In this document: in pieces, positions 52,898-62,291 of the stretch
Layout: every line of letters begins with the position of its first letter
Position numbering within the stretch: the stretch's first letter is position 1
DNA from: Cesiribacter sp. SM1
Lineage (GTDB): Bacteria > Bacteroidota > Bacteroidia > Cytophagales > Cyclobacteriaceae
Direction of reading: 5' to 3'
DNA: 64,000 nucleotides
Assembly: GCF_020178975.1 (NCBI RefSeq)
Contig: NZ_JAHXBU010000093.1
Span: 496,001 to 560,000 of the forward strand
Program-made: the position numbers and the translations under genes
Notes under the pieces: model-generated
The model's input: the letters and a program-made list of their open reading frames with translations, nothing else
Databases searched by the model: none
What the model was told of the DNA's origin: nothing

Positions 52898-54062
52898 TTC
52901 GCATCCGGTACAGTACAGAGTGCCTGTATGGCAGGCACTGGAGGCTCTTCATCCGGGATGTGTTCATGTTGTCTATGCTTCAGACTGCTCAGTGCGTGGG
53001 TTTGAAGATAAAGGATTTGGCTGTACCGTGGCCTGGGATGAACCTATGCTCTCTGGCTACTCCTACACTATTCTTAACAGCGAAAAGGGAACCCCGCTAT
53101 CGGGGTGGGGATCTTTAAGTGGAGAAGGTGTGAGCGAGATTATAAAACGGTTGAAGCCTGCTGCAATACTCTTAACCGGTTTTAATTATCGCTTTGATCT
53201 GGTAGCCTATATGCAAGCCATTTACAAGGGTATACCCGTGTGGATGCGCTGTGAAACCCAGGATCAGGCCAGCAGTCGTTCAAAGACAAAATCGCTGTTG
53301 CGCTCGCTGGTATACCGTACAGCTTACATCAGTTTGGATAAAACCTTTTATATAGGTGAACTTAACAAGTACCACTACCTTAAGCATGGCATTTCCCTTA
53401 AAAAGTTAAGACCGGCCCGTTATGGCACTGTAGATCGTTTTTCTGGATTAACAAACACAGAAAAGGAGCAAATACGTAATTTGGCCAGAGCCCAGGCAGG
53501 AGTTGCTCCATCTGCTTTTGTAATCGGCTTTTCAGGTAAATTCATTGCTAAGAAAAATCCAGATATTTTATTTGAAATGTTAAGATACCTGCCGGATAAA
53601 ATGCGCCGCAATATACATCTGTATTTTATGGGAAGTGGGGCTATGGAAATAGACCTGCAGTGTCTGGCAGAGGGCGCATGTGAACAACTGGGTGTGAAGA
53701 GCCATTTTGCAGGTTTTGTAAACCAATCGCAGTTAACAAGCCACTACCTGAGCATGGATTTACTGGTTTTGCCTTCCCGCAGGCAGGGCGAAACCTGGGG
53801 ATTGGTAGCCAATGAAGCCCTACAGGCAGGTTGTGGAGTGATTGTGAGCAATGCCGTTGGCTGCAGTGCGGATTTTGCAGGTTGGGAGCGGTTTAGGGTG
53901 TTTAAGGAAGGAAGTGCAATGGAACTAGCGGCTTGTGTTTCTGAGTTGGTGGCCTATCCCCGGGAGTATGGCTGGGCTTTACAAAAACTCACAGACTACT
54001 CAATAGACGCCACAGCATATGCTCTTCTGCAGGAGTTAAAATCACTATGTCAGCCTGCATAA
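52869..54062 (+). CDS. Glycosyltransferase, GT-B fold, family 4-like
   Basis: The 397-residue protein begins KSPQLLVFDSHPVQYRVPVW, a start seen in several family 4-type transferases. The donor domain shows VIGFSGKFIAKKNPDILFEM, a long helix, and the motif RQGETWGLVANEALQAGCGV with VSNAVGCSADF. Family assignment is secure at fold level, donor unknown. It overlaps the previous gene by 29 bp. Confidence 0.87.
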   Translation: MKSPQLLVFDSHPVQYRVPVWQALEALHPGCVHVVYASDCSVRGFEDKGFGCTVAWDEPMLSGYSYTILNSEKGTPLSGWGSLSGEGVSEIIKRLKPAAILLTGFNYRFDLVAYMQAIYKGIPVWMRCETQDQASSRSKTKSLLRSLVYRTAYISLDKTFYIGELNKYHYLKHGISLKKLRPARYGTVDRFSGLTNTEKEQIRNLARAQAGVAPSAFVIGFSGKFIAKKNPDILFEMLRYLPDKMRRNIHLYFMGSGAMEIDLQCLAEGACEQLGVKSHFAGFVNQSQLTSHYLSMDLLVLPSRRQGETWGLVANEALQAGCGVIVSNAVGCSADFAGWERFRVFKEGSAMELAACVSELVAYPREYGWALQKLTDYSIDATAYALLQELKSLCQPA

Positions 54063-54111
54063 AGATAACGCCTGTTTTCTTTAGCCTAAACCTCCCCATT
54101 ACCCGTCAACT

Positions 54112-55287
54112 ATGAATTTGGTATTTTTTACCCATCCATCTTTCCTGAACTCGAAAAGCATGCCTCGCTTTGCACTGATGTTATCTGCTGGTATGAAAGA
54201 ACGGGGCCATCAGGTAGAACTTTGGTCGCCACACCCCCGCTTTTTTCAGGTGCCTTTTCCGGCAGGCATGAAAAAGTGGCTGGGCTACATCGACCAGTTT
54301 GTAGTGTTTCCCGAAGAGGTACGAAAGCGGCTGAAAAAATGCTCACCCGATACCCTGTTTGTGTTTACTGATCAGGCGCTGGGCCCCTGGGTACCCCTGG
54401 TTGCAGACAGGCCCCACGTGATCCATTGCCATGATTTTTTAGCACAGTTTTCAGCATTAGGGCAGATTCCTGAAAATCCTATCAGCTGGACCGGCCGTCA
54501 CTATCAAAGCCTGATACGTCGTGGCTACTCAAGGGGACAATTCTTTATTTCTGGTTCAAATAAAACCAGAGACGATCTGCATCAGTTTCTTCCGGTTTTT
54601 CCACAGGGTTCTGAAGTGGTGTATAACGGATTTAACCAAAGGCTGGAACAAATAGACACGGAGCAGGCAAGATCCCTGCTTGAGAACGAAACCGGAATTA
54701 CACTCTCATATGGATACCTCCTGCATGTTGGCGGTAATCAGTGGTACAAAAACCGAACTGGCGTAATTGAAATCTACAATGCATGGCGTATGTTAAGTGG
54801 CGTGCAGCTTCCGCTACTTCTGGTTGGCCTGCCTCCCAGCGATGCAATCATAAAGATGCGGGCCAAGTCTCCCTTCAAAGCAGATATACATTTTCTTAGC
54901 GGGCTACCAGACCGTTCTGTACAGCTTGCTTATGCAGGAGCAACAGTGTTTATATTCCCTTCCCTGGCCGAGGGCTTTGGCTGGCCAATTGCAGAAGCCA
55001 TGGCAATGGGTTGTCCGGTAATAACCACCAACGAAGAGCCCATGAAAGATATAGCAGGCAAGGCAGGCTTTTTGATACCACGCCGGCCCTACATAGATTT
55101 TAAGGCAGAAGCATGGGCTCTGGCAGTAGCCAAGGTGGTTGATCAGGTGGTAAAGCTCACTCCTGAAGCACGGCAAACAGCTATTGAGGCGGGCTTGCTA
55201 AATGCAAAGCGATTTGATACCAGACTAGCTTTGGATAAGATTGAAGATATCTATCATAGTATTATGCAAAATGCGGCTGTGTCATGA
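54112..55287 (+). CDS. Glycosyltransferase family 4 (group 1)
   Basis: The 391-residue protein has GT-B features throughout: MNLVFFTHPSFLNSKSMPRF at the start, YLLHVGGNQWYKNRTGVIEI at the inter-domain hinge, and the donor motif AEGFGWPIAEAMAMGCPVIT. The GNQWYKNR wording resembles transferases that build mannose or fucose chains, but the sugar is not determined. The stop overlaps the next start by 4 bp (ATGA). Confidence 0.9.
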   Translation: MNLVFFTHPSFLNSKSMPRFALMLSAGMKERGHQVELWSPHPRFFQVPFPAGMKKWLGYIDQFVVFPEEVRKRLKKCSPDTLFVFTDQALGPWVPLVADRPHVIHCHDFLAQFSALGQIPENPISWTGRHYQSLIRRGYSRGQFFISGSNKTRDDLHQFLPVFPQGSEVVYNGFNQRLEQIDTEQARSLLENETGITLSYGYLLHVGGNQWYKNRTGVIEIYNAWRMLSGVQLPLLLVGLPPSDAIIKMRAKSPFKADIHFLSGLPDRSVQLAYAGATVFIFPSLAEGFGWPIAEAMAMGCPVITTNEEPMKDIAGKAGFLIPRRPYIDFKAEAWALAVAKVVDQVVKLTPEARQTAIEAGLLNAKRFDTRLALDKIEDIYHSIMQNAAVS

Positions 55288-56504
55288 AAATGCTTCGTGT
55301 TATCGCCAACATGACGCCAACTTCAGGGGGACCTTGTCAGGGTTTGCGAAACTCTATACCGGAACTGAAGAAGCTGGGGGTTGATAATGAGGTGGTGAGC
55401 CTGGATGATCCTGCCGCTCCTTATCTTAATGGTGATGAATTTCCGGTACATGCCCTTGGTTTAGGCACAGGGCCCTGGTATTATAATCCAAAGCTTGTTC
55501 CCTGGCTCCTGAATAATTTTGCCCGTTTCGATGCTGTGATTGTACATGGCCTCTGGTTGTACCCAAGCTATGCTGTTTTACAGGCCATAGAACTGTTCAG
55601 GAAGCAAGCTGAGGCACAAAAGCAAAATGCAGGCAAAATTCCAAGGTTTTTTATCATGCCTCATGGCATGCTGGATCCTTACTTTCAAAAATCTCCGGAT
55701 CGCAAAATAAAAGCACTTCGCAATATTGTGTACTGGAAGTTAATAGAGGGTAAGGTGGTGAATAAAGCCGATGCACTGCTTTTTACCTGCGAAGAAGAAC
55801 TCCAGCTTGCCAGGGAACCATTCAAGCCTTACTCCCCCAAGCAGGAAATAAATGTAGGCTATGGTGTTGCGGCGCCTCCGGCTTATACACAGGCTATGAA
55901 AGCTGCCTTTATTCAAAAGCACCCTGAACTAGCGCATGAGCCTTACATTCTATTTCTAAGCAGAATTCATGAAAAAAAAGGCGTAAACCTGTTAATAAGT
56001 GCTTATGCCACCCTGCTGGGAGAGATGTACAAGCAACAGCAGAAAATACCAAAACTTGTAATTGCGGGTCCTGGCCTGGATACAACTTATGGTAAAAAAA
56101 TGCAGTTGCTTGCCTCCAGAACCTCCCTATTGCAGAACTCTATTTTTTTTACTGGCATGTTGCAGGGAGATGCCAAGTGGGGTGCTTTTTATGGAAGTGA
56201 TGTTTTTGTATTACCAAGTCACCAGGAAAATTTTGGCATAGCTGTAGTGGAAGCAATGGCATGCGGAAAACCTGTACTTATTTCAAATCAGGTGAACATA
56301 TGGAGAGAGATCATGGCTGGTGGTGGAGGTATGGTAGCACCAGACTCTCTGGAGGGTACGGTAGATATGTTATCAAAATGGATACATAAATCACCTGCAG
56401 AAAAACTGATCATGGGAAAAAATGCCTTCCATACCTATGAGCAGAAATTCAGTAATGGTAAAGCAGCAAGGCATTTTCTGCAAAAGCTAAAGCCTCTTTT
56501 ATAG
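55284..56504 (+). CDS. Glycosyltransferase family 4
   Basis: The 406-residue protein begins MLRVIANMTPTSGGPCQGLR, has IVHGLWLYPSYAVLQAIELF and FFIMPHGMLDPYFQKSPDRK in the N-terminal domain, and FLSRIHEKKGVNLLISAYAT with SHQENFGIAVVEAMACGKPV in the donor domain. This pattern (HGLW and PHGMLDP) is common in exopolysaccharide transferases of the colanic acid or group-1 type. It is coupled to the previous gene by an ATGA overlap. A gap of 102 bp follows before the oxidoreductase gene. Confidence 0.9.
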   Translation: MKMLRVIANMTPTSGGPCQGLRNSIPELKKLGVDNEVVSLDDPAAPYLNGDEFPVHALGLGTGPWYYNPKLVPWLLNNFARFDAVIVHGLWLYPSYAVLQAIELFRKQAEAQKQNAGKIPRFFIMPHGMLDPYFQKSPDRKIKALRNIVYWKLIEGKVVNKADALLFTCEEELQLAREPFKPYSPKQEINVGYGVAAPPAYTQAMKAAFIQKHPELAHEPYILFLSRIHEKKGVNLLISAYATLLGEMYKQQQKIPKLVIAGPGLDTTYGKKMQLLASRTSLLQNSIFFTGMLQGDAKWGAFYGSDVFVLPSHQENFGIAVVEAMACGKPVLISNQVNIWREIMAGGGGMVAPDSLEGTVDMLSKWIHKSPAEKLIMGKNAFHTYEQKFSNGKAARHFLQKLKPLL

Positions 56505-56606
56505 CAACCCACCCCCTGCTTTGTTTAGGATGCTCCTCAAAATGATAAATATCAATGTATAGACTACAATCATTCTGCATTCTTAACCGCATTACTACCA
56601 GACAAA

Positions 56607-58289
56607 ATGAGCGCCCAAAAAACAAACCAGGTAGAATACGACCTTTGTATCATTGGTAGTGGACCTGCCGGAATCATTGTTGGGCTGGAGTACAGCCTTG
56701 CAAACCCACATCATAAAGTGCTGTTGGTTGAGTTTGGGTCAGATCAGCCAACGGGGAAAAACAGTCTTGATAATTCTATCAGGAATATGAATCCTCTAAA
56801 TCACCACAATCCCTATGAAACTACAAATAAAGGCATAGGGGGCTCAACTGCCAGTTGGGGTGGGCGGTGCGTAATGTTTGATGAAGTTGATTTTATTGAA
56901 CGTCCGGTACATGGCGGTGGCTGTACCTGGGATCTTACCATACTTCAGGAACTCAGGCAGCATACTGAGCGGGCCGCAGGATACTTTGAATGTGGAAGGC
57001 CGGTCTTTAACCTGAATGAATACGCACAGTTTAAAGGCGCTAGGATTGCTGAATATTTTGAGGAGGGAGACGTAACAGATTCTGTTCTGGAGCGCTGGAG
57101 CATGCCCACCCGCTTTGGGCAAAGGTATAGTAAAGAACTGGCAGAACTCTCTAACCTAACGTTGATGGAATCGCACGAGGTAAGAGAGTTTTCTAAACCG
57201 GATAACGAGGGGAACGTTAACTGGATTTCTGTTCGTAAAGTAGGATCAGCCAAATGGATCAGGATAAAAGCAAAAGCGTTTGTAATTTCGGCAGGAACCC
57301 AGGAAACCACCAGGCTGCTACTACGCAACAAACAGCTGTTCTCCCGGCTTAAAGCAGTGCCTGCGGCCCTGGGCAAGTACTACCAGGGGCATATTTCAGG
57401 CAAAATTGCTACGGTTAAATTTTATGGCAATCCCAAAAAAACAGACTATGGGTTTATCCGGGATACAGACGGAACATACCTGCGCAGGCGCTTTCAGTTT
57501 TCAAAAGAGTTTCTGTTAAAACAAAACCTGCTGAATGCAGCAATCTGGCTGGATAACCCGCTGTATTTTGATCCCAAACACAGGAGTGGCGCTATGTCTT
57601 TTATGTACCTGGCTATGCTCATCCCTTTTCTTGGGAAGAGACTTGCGCCACCGGCTATTGCTCACTCTATTACAAAAGGTAAAAGAAATGAGGTTCGCAA
57701 GCATTTTTTTAACGTGATAAAAGACCTGCCAGCTTCGCTGGCCAAACCTGCGGCTATTTTTTATAAAAGATACTGTCTGAAGCGTAAATTACCTGGTGTG
57801 TTTCTTTACAGCCCGCAGAATAACTATGCACTTCATTTTCATGCAGAGCAGGTGCCTGATGAAAAGAGCCGGATGGTTTTAGGGGCAGATGGCGAAACAC
57901 TGGAAATTCACTACTCAATCAATGACATAGATATTCAGTCGGTTATTCTTTTGCACGAGGCACTGGACAGCTGGCTGCGCAAATGTGGCTGCGGAGAACT
58001 GCAATTCTGGTACAAAAAGGAGGAGTTAGCAGAAGCCATACGCAACATGTCTTGCGATGGCATACACCAGACAGGTACTACCCGCATGGCCGATACGCCC
58101 GAACTGGGGGTAGTAGACCGGAATTTAAAGCTGTGGGGTACCAGCAATGTATATGTTTGCAGCTGTTCTGTTTTCCCTACTTCGGGCCAGGCAAACCCAA
58201 CATTTTTGTTAGGTGCTTTTGCAGTAAGACTTTCCAGATATTTAACAAGTAAGGTTCCTAAAATTCACCAGGACAAACAATATGCGTGA
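56607..58289 (+). CDS. GMC-type FAD-dependent oxidoreductase
   Basis: The 560-residue flavoprotein has FAD-binding G17-S-G19-P-A-G22 (LCIIGSGPAG) and the family loop KGIGGSTASWGGRCVMFDEV. The C-terminal GMC domain has DGIHQTGTTRMAD near residue 485 and SVFPTSGQANPTFLLGAFAV, in which the His and Asn are the usual catalytic pair. Members oxidise alcohols, including sugar hydroxyls. Within a polysaccharide locus it may modify a precursor or the lipid-linked repeat unit, but this is inference. There is no signal peptide, so it acts in the cytoplasm. Confidence 0.85.
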   Translation: MSAQKTNQVEYDLCIIGSGPAGIIVGLEYSLANPHHKVLLVEFGSDQPTGKNSLDNSIRNMNPLNHHNPYETTNKGIGGSTASWGGRCVMFDEVDFIERPVHGGGCTWDLTILQELRQHTERAAGYFECGRPVFNLNEYAQFKGARIAEYFEEGDVTDSVLERWSMPTRFGQRYSKELAELSNLTLMESHEVREFSKPDNEGNVNWISVRKVGSAKWIRIKAKAFVISAGTQETTRLLLRNKQLFSRLKAVPAALGKYYQGHISGKIATVKFYGNPKKTDYGFIRDTDGTYLRRRFQFSKEFLLKQNLLNAAIWLDNPLYFDPKHRSGAMSFMYLAMLIPFLGKRLAPPAIAHSITKGKRNEVRKHFFNVIKDLPASLAKPAAIFYKRYCLKRKLPGVFLYSPQNNYALHFHAEQVPDEKSRMVLGADGETLEIHYSINDIDIQSVILLHEALDSWLRKCGCGELQFWYKKEELAEAIRNMSCDGIHQTGTTRMADTPELGVVDRNLKLWGTSNVYVCSCSVFPTSGQANPTFLLGAFAVRLSRYLTSKVPKIHQDKQYA

Positions 58290-58378
58290 GAGCAGGTACT
58301 TGTAACCTGTCTGATGCAAACTACTCTAATTAGGCTGATAACAACTGCTGTTTATCAGAGAGGTAAAAGCTATTTTTA

Positions 58379-59515
58379 ATGAAAATTACGATTCTACAGG
58401 GAGCTTTTTTGCCCGTTCCACCGGTGATAGGCGGTGCAACAGAAAAAATGTGGTATGCTCTGGCACTTGATTTTGTGCGGAAAGGCCATGAGGTGGTGTA
58501 TGTGTCACGTAGTTTTCCTGGCATGCCAGATGAAGAAATCAGTGACGGAATTATCCATAGAAGGGTAAAAGGCTACGATTGGCCTGGATCTATTTTACTG
58601 TTAAAGTGGCTGGACTTATGCTACACCCTCCGGGCAAGAGCAGTAGTGCCGCCTGATTCTGACATTGTGGTTACAAATACATTCTGGGCTCCTGTGGTAT
58701 TACCCTCCCGTTTGCGAAAACGCTGTGTGGTAGATGTAGCACGTGTTCCCAAAGGACAGATGAAATTTTACCATGAGGCTGCCCGTTTGCGGGCAAACTC
58801 CAGCCCTGTTGCGGGGGCAATACAGGGTGAAATTTCATCCGATCAGCAGCACCGGATTGTAACCATTCCTAACCCGCTGCCTTTTCAGAATCTGCCAGAG
58901 GTTGATTTATACGATAAAAAATCTGTACTGCTCTACACCGGAAGGCTACACCCCGAAAAAGGGCTGCACCTGCTCATCCAGGCTTTCAGGCAACTTAACA
59001 CAAGCTGGACACTTAAGATCGTAGGGCCATGGGATAAATCTGCGGGTGGCGGTGGCGATAAATACCTGAACACGCTAAAACAGCTGGCAGGAGATGCTTG
59101 TGTTGAATTTACAGGTCCTACCCATGACATAGAGAAGTTAAACCATTACTATGCCGAAGCTTCTGTATTTGTTTACCCATCAGTGGCAGAGAAAGGAGAA
59201 ACTTTTGGACTGGCACCCTTAGAGGCAATGGCCTGGGGAGCGGTTCCCATCGTATCAGATCTGGCATGTTTTCAGGATTTTGTGGTGCACGAAAAAAATG
59301 GCGTAGTTTTCAATCACCGGGGAGAGCAGGGCATTGAAATGTTAAAAATGGCTATGGAGAAGCTTATTGCAAATGCCGATGACCGTTTTAAGCTGTCAAA
59401 AGAAGCTTTGAAGGTAAGAAGGAGCCACTCTACTTCCTTCATTGGTACCTGCTTTCTGGAGGAGTTTCAGGCTGTTGTAAATGAACTGAAAGTTGGAAAT
59501 ACAGTGCTGATATGA
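58379..59515 (+). CDS. Glycosyltransferase family 4
   Basis: The 378-residue protein starts KITILQGAFLPVPPVIGGAT, a family 4 start with the glycine-rich acceptor loop. Its donor domain has VLLYTGRLHPEKGLHLLIQA, IVGPWDKSAGGGGDKYLNTL and the motif GETFGLAPLEAMAWGAVPIV. The GPWD...GGGGD sequence is seen in several transferases of exopolysaccharide clusters. The stop overlaps the acetyltransferase start by 4 bp. Confidence 0.9.
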   Translation: MKITILQGAFLPVPPVIGGATEKMWYALALDFVRKGHEVVYVSRSFPGMPDEEISDGIIHRRVKGYDWPGSILLLKWLDLCYTLRARAVVPPDSDIVVTNTFWAPVVLPSRLRKRCVVDVARVPKGQMKFYHEAARLRANSSPVAGAIQGEISSDQQHRIVTIPNPLPFQNLPEVDLYDKKSVLLYTGRLHPEKGLHLLIQAFRQLNTSWTLKIVGPWDKSAGGGGDKYLNTLKQLAGDACVEFTGPTHDIEKLNHYYAEASVFVYPSVAEKGETFGLAPLEAMAWGAVPIVSDLACFQDFVVHEKNGVVFNHRGEQGIEMLKMAMEKLIANADDRFKLSKEALKVRRSHSTSFIGTCFLEEFQAVVNELKVGNTVLI

Positions 59516-60084
59516 AGGTACATAGACAGAAAACTGCTGCACATAGTCCCTGGACCACCACTGAGCGTATTAAAATGCTTCTGTGGGAATTGTGCTGGAC
59601 ATTTTTATGCTCCTGGACACCTAAACCGCTGAACCCGTGGCGCCTCATTTGGCTGAAGATCTTTGGGGCCAAGATATACGGTTACCCCTTTGTTCATCAG
59701 AGGGCCCGTATTAAAATACCCTGGAACCTGATTCTGCACGACCGTGCCTGCCTGAGCGACAGAACCAATGCCTATAGTTTGGGCCTGATTGAATTACACG
59801 AACATGCTACGGCGGCGCAGGAGGCTTATTTGTGCACAGGTACTCACGCATTTAATGAGCCTGCCAAAAACCTGATCACAGCACCCATAGTCATAGGGGC
59901 ACATGCCTTTATAGGCGCCAGGGCCTTTGTTATGCCGGGTGTTGCTGTAGGTGAGTATGCCATTGTAGGAGCCTGCAGTGTGGTAACCAGGTCTGTAGCA
60001 GCAAAGACCACCGTAGCAGGAAATCCTGCCCGGCCCCTCGGGGAACATAAGGTGCTAAGAAAACTGCTGCATTATGAAGCATAA
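59512..60084 (+). CDS. WcaF-like acyltransferase (left-handed beta-helix)
   Basis: The 190-residue protein begins with a hydrophobic-aromatic helix (LLWELCWTFLCSWTPKPLNP) typical of the WcaF/colanic acid acetyltransferase group. Hexapeptide repeats follow (IVIGAHAFIGARAFVMPGVA, EYAIVGACSVVTR) with catalytic His in CTGTHAF. It ends with the family's VAGNPARPLG. It probably O-acetylates a sugar of the exopolysaccharide with acetyl-CoA. It is coupled on both sides: a 4 bp overlap upstream and an 11 bp overlap with the next gene. Confidence 0.9.
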   Translation: MKVHRQKTAAHSPWTTTERIKMLLWELCWTFLCSWTPKPLNPWRLIWLKIFGAKIYGYPFVHQRARIKIPWNLILHDRACLSDRTNAYSLGLIELHEHATAAQEAYLCTGTHAFNEPAKNLITAPIVIGAHAFIGARAFVMPGVAVGEYAIVGACSVVTRSVAAKTTVAGNPARPLGEHKVLRKLLHYEA

Positions 60085-61165
60085 GATCTACAAGTACTGC
60101 CTTACCATGCTGCGCCTGCTGGCCAGGTTTGTTCAGCTGGGCAATCCTGCAGGAAAGGCTCCTACACTGCTCAGGGAACCGCTGGATATTAAAAAGATTG
60201 ATGTAGCATCACAGGTGTCTGATAACATATCAGTTTGGCAATTGTACAATACGCTCTGCAGTGGGTTGTACGGAGGTGCCGTTATTACAGCGCAGAACCA
60301 GGTGATGAGCCGTTTTCTGATTTATCCCTGGGGTAAGGAGCTGCATCCAAGCTTATCTTTTCCTTACCTGGGCAGAAAAAGGGCTAACATTGATAAAGCA
60401 GTATTTCTAATTACCGTAGCTACTAAAGGCAACTACTATCACTGGGTTGCCGATCTGTTGCCCAGGCTTTTGCTTGTTCAGAAATGTAGTTTTACAGATT
60501 TTCATCAGCGTAATATTATACTGCATTCTCCTGCTAAAGGCTATGAGCGTGAAACTTTGCGTTTACTGGGCATTGCCGATGAAAAGGTAATCAGACTGCA
60601 GGCTTTTGAAACCATTGCCATACAAGATGTATTAGTTGCTGATTACCTGCACAGCCGCGACGGACGAATTTTCCCGGAATGGAAGAAGGAATTGCTCGAT
60701 GAGTTTAAGCAAAAGATTTTAGGATCGGTGCAGGTGAAACCACAGCGAAGGGTATACTTGCTTAGAGGCAGGCAGCGCACCAGAAAGCTGCTCGGAGAGG
60801 ATCGCCTGGTGCCTATTCTCCGGGAGCAGGGCTTTGAAATTCTGGACCCCCAGCACTTGACTTTAGTTGAACAGATGAAAACGCTCTCTGAGGCGGCAGT
60901 TGTAGTGGCCCTGCATGGAGCAGCATTAGCCAATATTATTTTTTGCCAGGAGGGTACCCAAATTGTAGAGCTGCGAAGTAGCCATAAACCGCCAGAATAT
61001 TATTCTGAAATAGCCAAGACTTATAAGCTACAGTTCGAGACTTTAAGCCTGGAGCCGGAGCGCCTGCTCGACCCGCGGCATTTAGCCAATGAACAGAACC
61101 TGATTTTATCAGAAAAAGCTATAAATGATCTGCTGTTTAAGCTACAGCAAACAGTAGCTGCTTAA
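60074..61165 (+). CDS. Glycosyltransferase family 61 protein, copy 1
   Basis: The 363-residue protein of the GT61/DUF563 family shows YYHWVADLLPRLLLVQKCSF near residue 120, YLLRGRQRTRKLLGEDRLVP near 226, and the family core ALHGAALANIIFCQEGTQIV near 279, which holds the HGA(A/G)L motif. GT61 enzymes add pentoses such as xylose, or other sugars. It overlaps the acetyltransferase by 11 bp and is followed 13 bp later by a close paralogue. Confidence 0.88.
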   Translation: MKHKIYKYCLTMLRLLARFVQLGNPAGKAPTLLREPLDIKKIDVASQVSDNISVWQLYNTLCSGLYGGAVITAQNQVMSRFLIYPWGKELHPSLSFPYLGRKRANIDKAVFLITVATKGNYYHWVADLLPRLLLVQKCSFTDFHQRNIILHSPAKGYERETLRLLGIADEKVIRLQAFETIAIQDVLVADYLHSRDGRIFPEWKKELLDEFKQKILGSVQVKPQRRVYLLRGRQRTRKLLGEDRLVPILREQGFEILDPQHLTLVEQMKTLSEAAVVVALHGAALANIIFCQEGTQIVELRSSHKPPEYYSEIAKTYKLQFETLSLEPERLLDPRHLANEQNLILSEKAINDLLFKLQQTVAA

Positions 61166-61178
61166 TTATTTCCGCAAG

Positions 61179-62279
61179 ATGAAACATCAACTATTCATGC
61201 AAAGCCTTAAAGCTTTGCGCAGGCTGGCTGTTTTTGTGCAAATTGGCAACCCTGCCGGCCGAGCACCGGAAATAGAGCTTGAACCCCGGGAAGAGGAAAA
61301 GATCTATGGCCCTCTGGCAGAATCTCACCAAATATTTACCTGGAGGCTTAAAAATGCACTTTGCTGTGGGCTGTATAGTGGTGGGGTAATCAATCAACGG
61401 AATAATGTTTATCTGCGCTTAACAGCCTTTCCCTGGGGTAAAGAGTTGCACCCCAGCTTATGCTCACCCTATCTGGGGGTAATGCGTGCCAGTGTGAATA
61501 AGGCTGTTTTTCTGCTTACGCCAAGGGCAAAAGGTAATTATTACCACTGGCTGGCAGATCTGCTGCCTCGTCTGCTGCTGGTACAGCAATCCGGCCTGGC
61601 AGATTTTTCAGAGCGTATCATTGTTCTGCACCAGCCCTCCCGGCGCTACGAAAACGACACGCTGCGCCTGTTGGGAATTCCGGAAGAGCAGGTAATGCGC
61701 TTACATCCTTTTGATACTCTTTCGGTTAATGATCTGGTGGTAACAGACTATCTGCACAGCCGCGACGGACAGTATTTTCCCTCCTGGAAAAAGTGGCTGC
61801 TCGATGGCTTTAAGGAAAAGATGCTTGGCGCAGTACCACAAAATCCAACGAGAAAAATTTATCTGCTTCGCGGAAAGCAGCGCATCCGACAGCTGTTAGG
61901 CGAAGAGCGGCTGGTTAAGATTTTAAAAGGACTTGGCTTTGAAATCCTGGACCCCCAGCAACTCACGTTGTTGGAGCAAATGCAGGCACTTTCAGAAGCC
62001 GCAGTGGTTGTTGGTTTACATGGCGCTGCTTTAACAAACATTATTTTCTGCCAGCCCGGAACATTGGTGGTAGAATTAAGAAGTAGCTACAAGCCACCAG
62101 AGCATTACGCCGAAATTGCCAAAACATATCAGCTGCAGTTCGAAACTGTTAGCCTGGAACCAGAAAAGATAGTTGAAAAGCCAAACCTTGCGCTTAAGCA
62201 GCATCTCCTGTTGTCAGATCAAAAAATAGAAAAACTTCTCTCTAAGCTTCAGCTTCTTGAAAACTGGCTACAACACTAA
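61179..62279 (+). CDS. Glycosyltransferase family 61 protein, copy 2
   Basis: The 366-residue paralogue of the preceding gene aligns along its length without large gaps. Shared blocks are GNYYHWLADLLPRLLLVQ, YLHSRDGQYFP, IYLLRGKQRIRQLLGEE, FEILDPQQLTLLEQM and GLHGAALTNIIFC. By eye roughly 60-65 percent of residues match. This is a tandem duplication with divergence, so the two enzymes may add the same sugar at different positions or different sugars. It is 12 bp ahead of the GT2 gene. Confidence 0.88.
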   Translation: MKHQLFMQSLKALRRLAVFVQIGNPAGRAPEIELEPREEEKIYGPLAESHQIFTWRLKNALCCGLYSGGVINQRNNVYLRLTAFPWGKELHPSLCSPYLGVMRASVNKAVFLLTPRAKGNYYHWLADLLPRLLLVQQSGLADFSERIIVLHQPSRRYENDTLRLLGIPEEQVMRLHPFDTLSVNDLVVTDYLHSRDGQYFPSWKKWLLDGFKEKMLGAVPQNPTRKIYLLRGKQRIRQLLGEERLVKILKGLGFEILDPQQLTLLEQMQALSEAAVVVGLHGAALTNIIFCQPGTLVVELRSSYKPPEHYAEIAKTYQLQFETVSLEPEKIVEKPNLALKQHLLLSDQKIEKLLSKLQLLENWLQH

Positions 62280-62291
62280 AAGGCAATTTTT

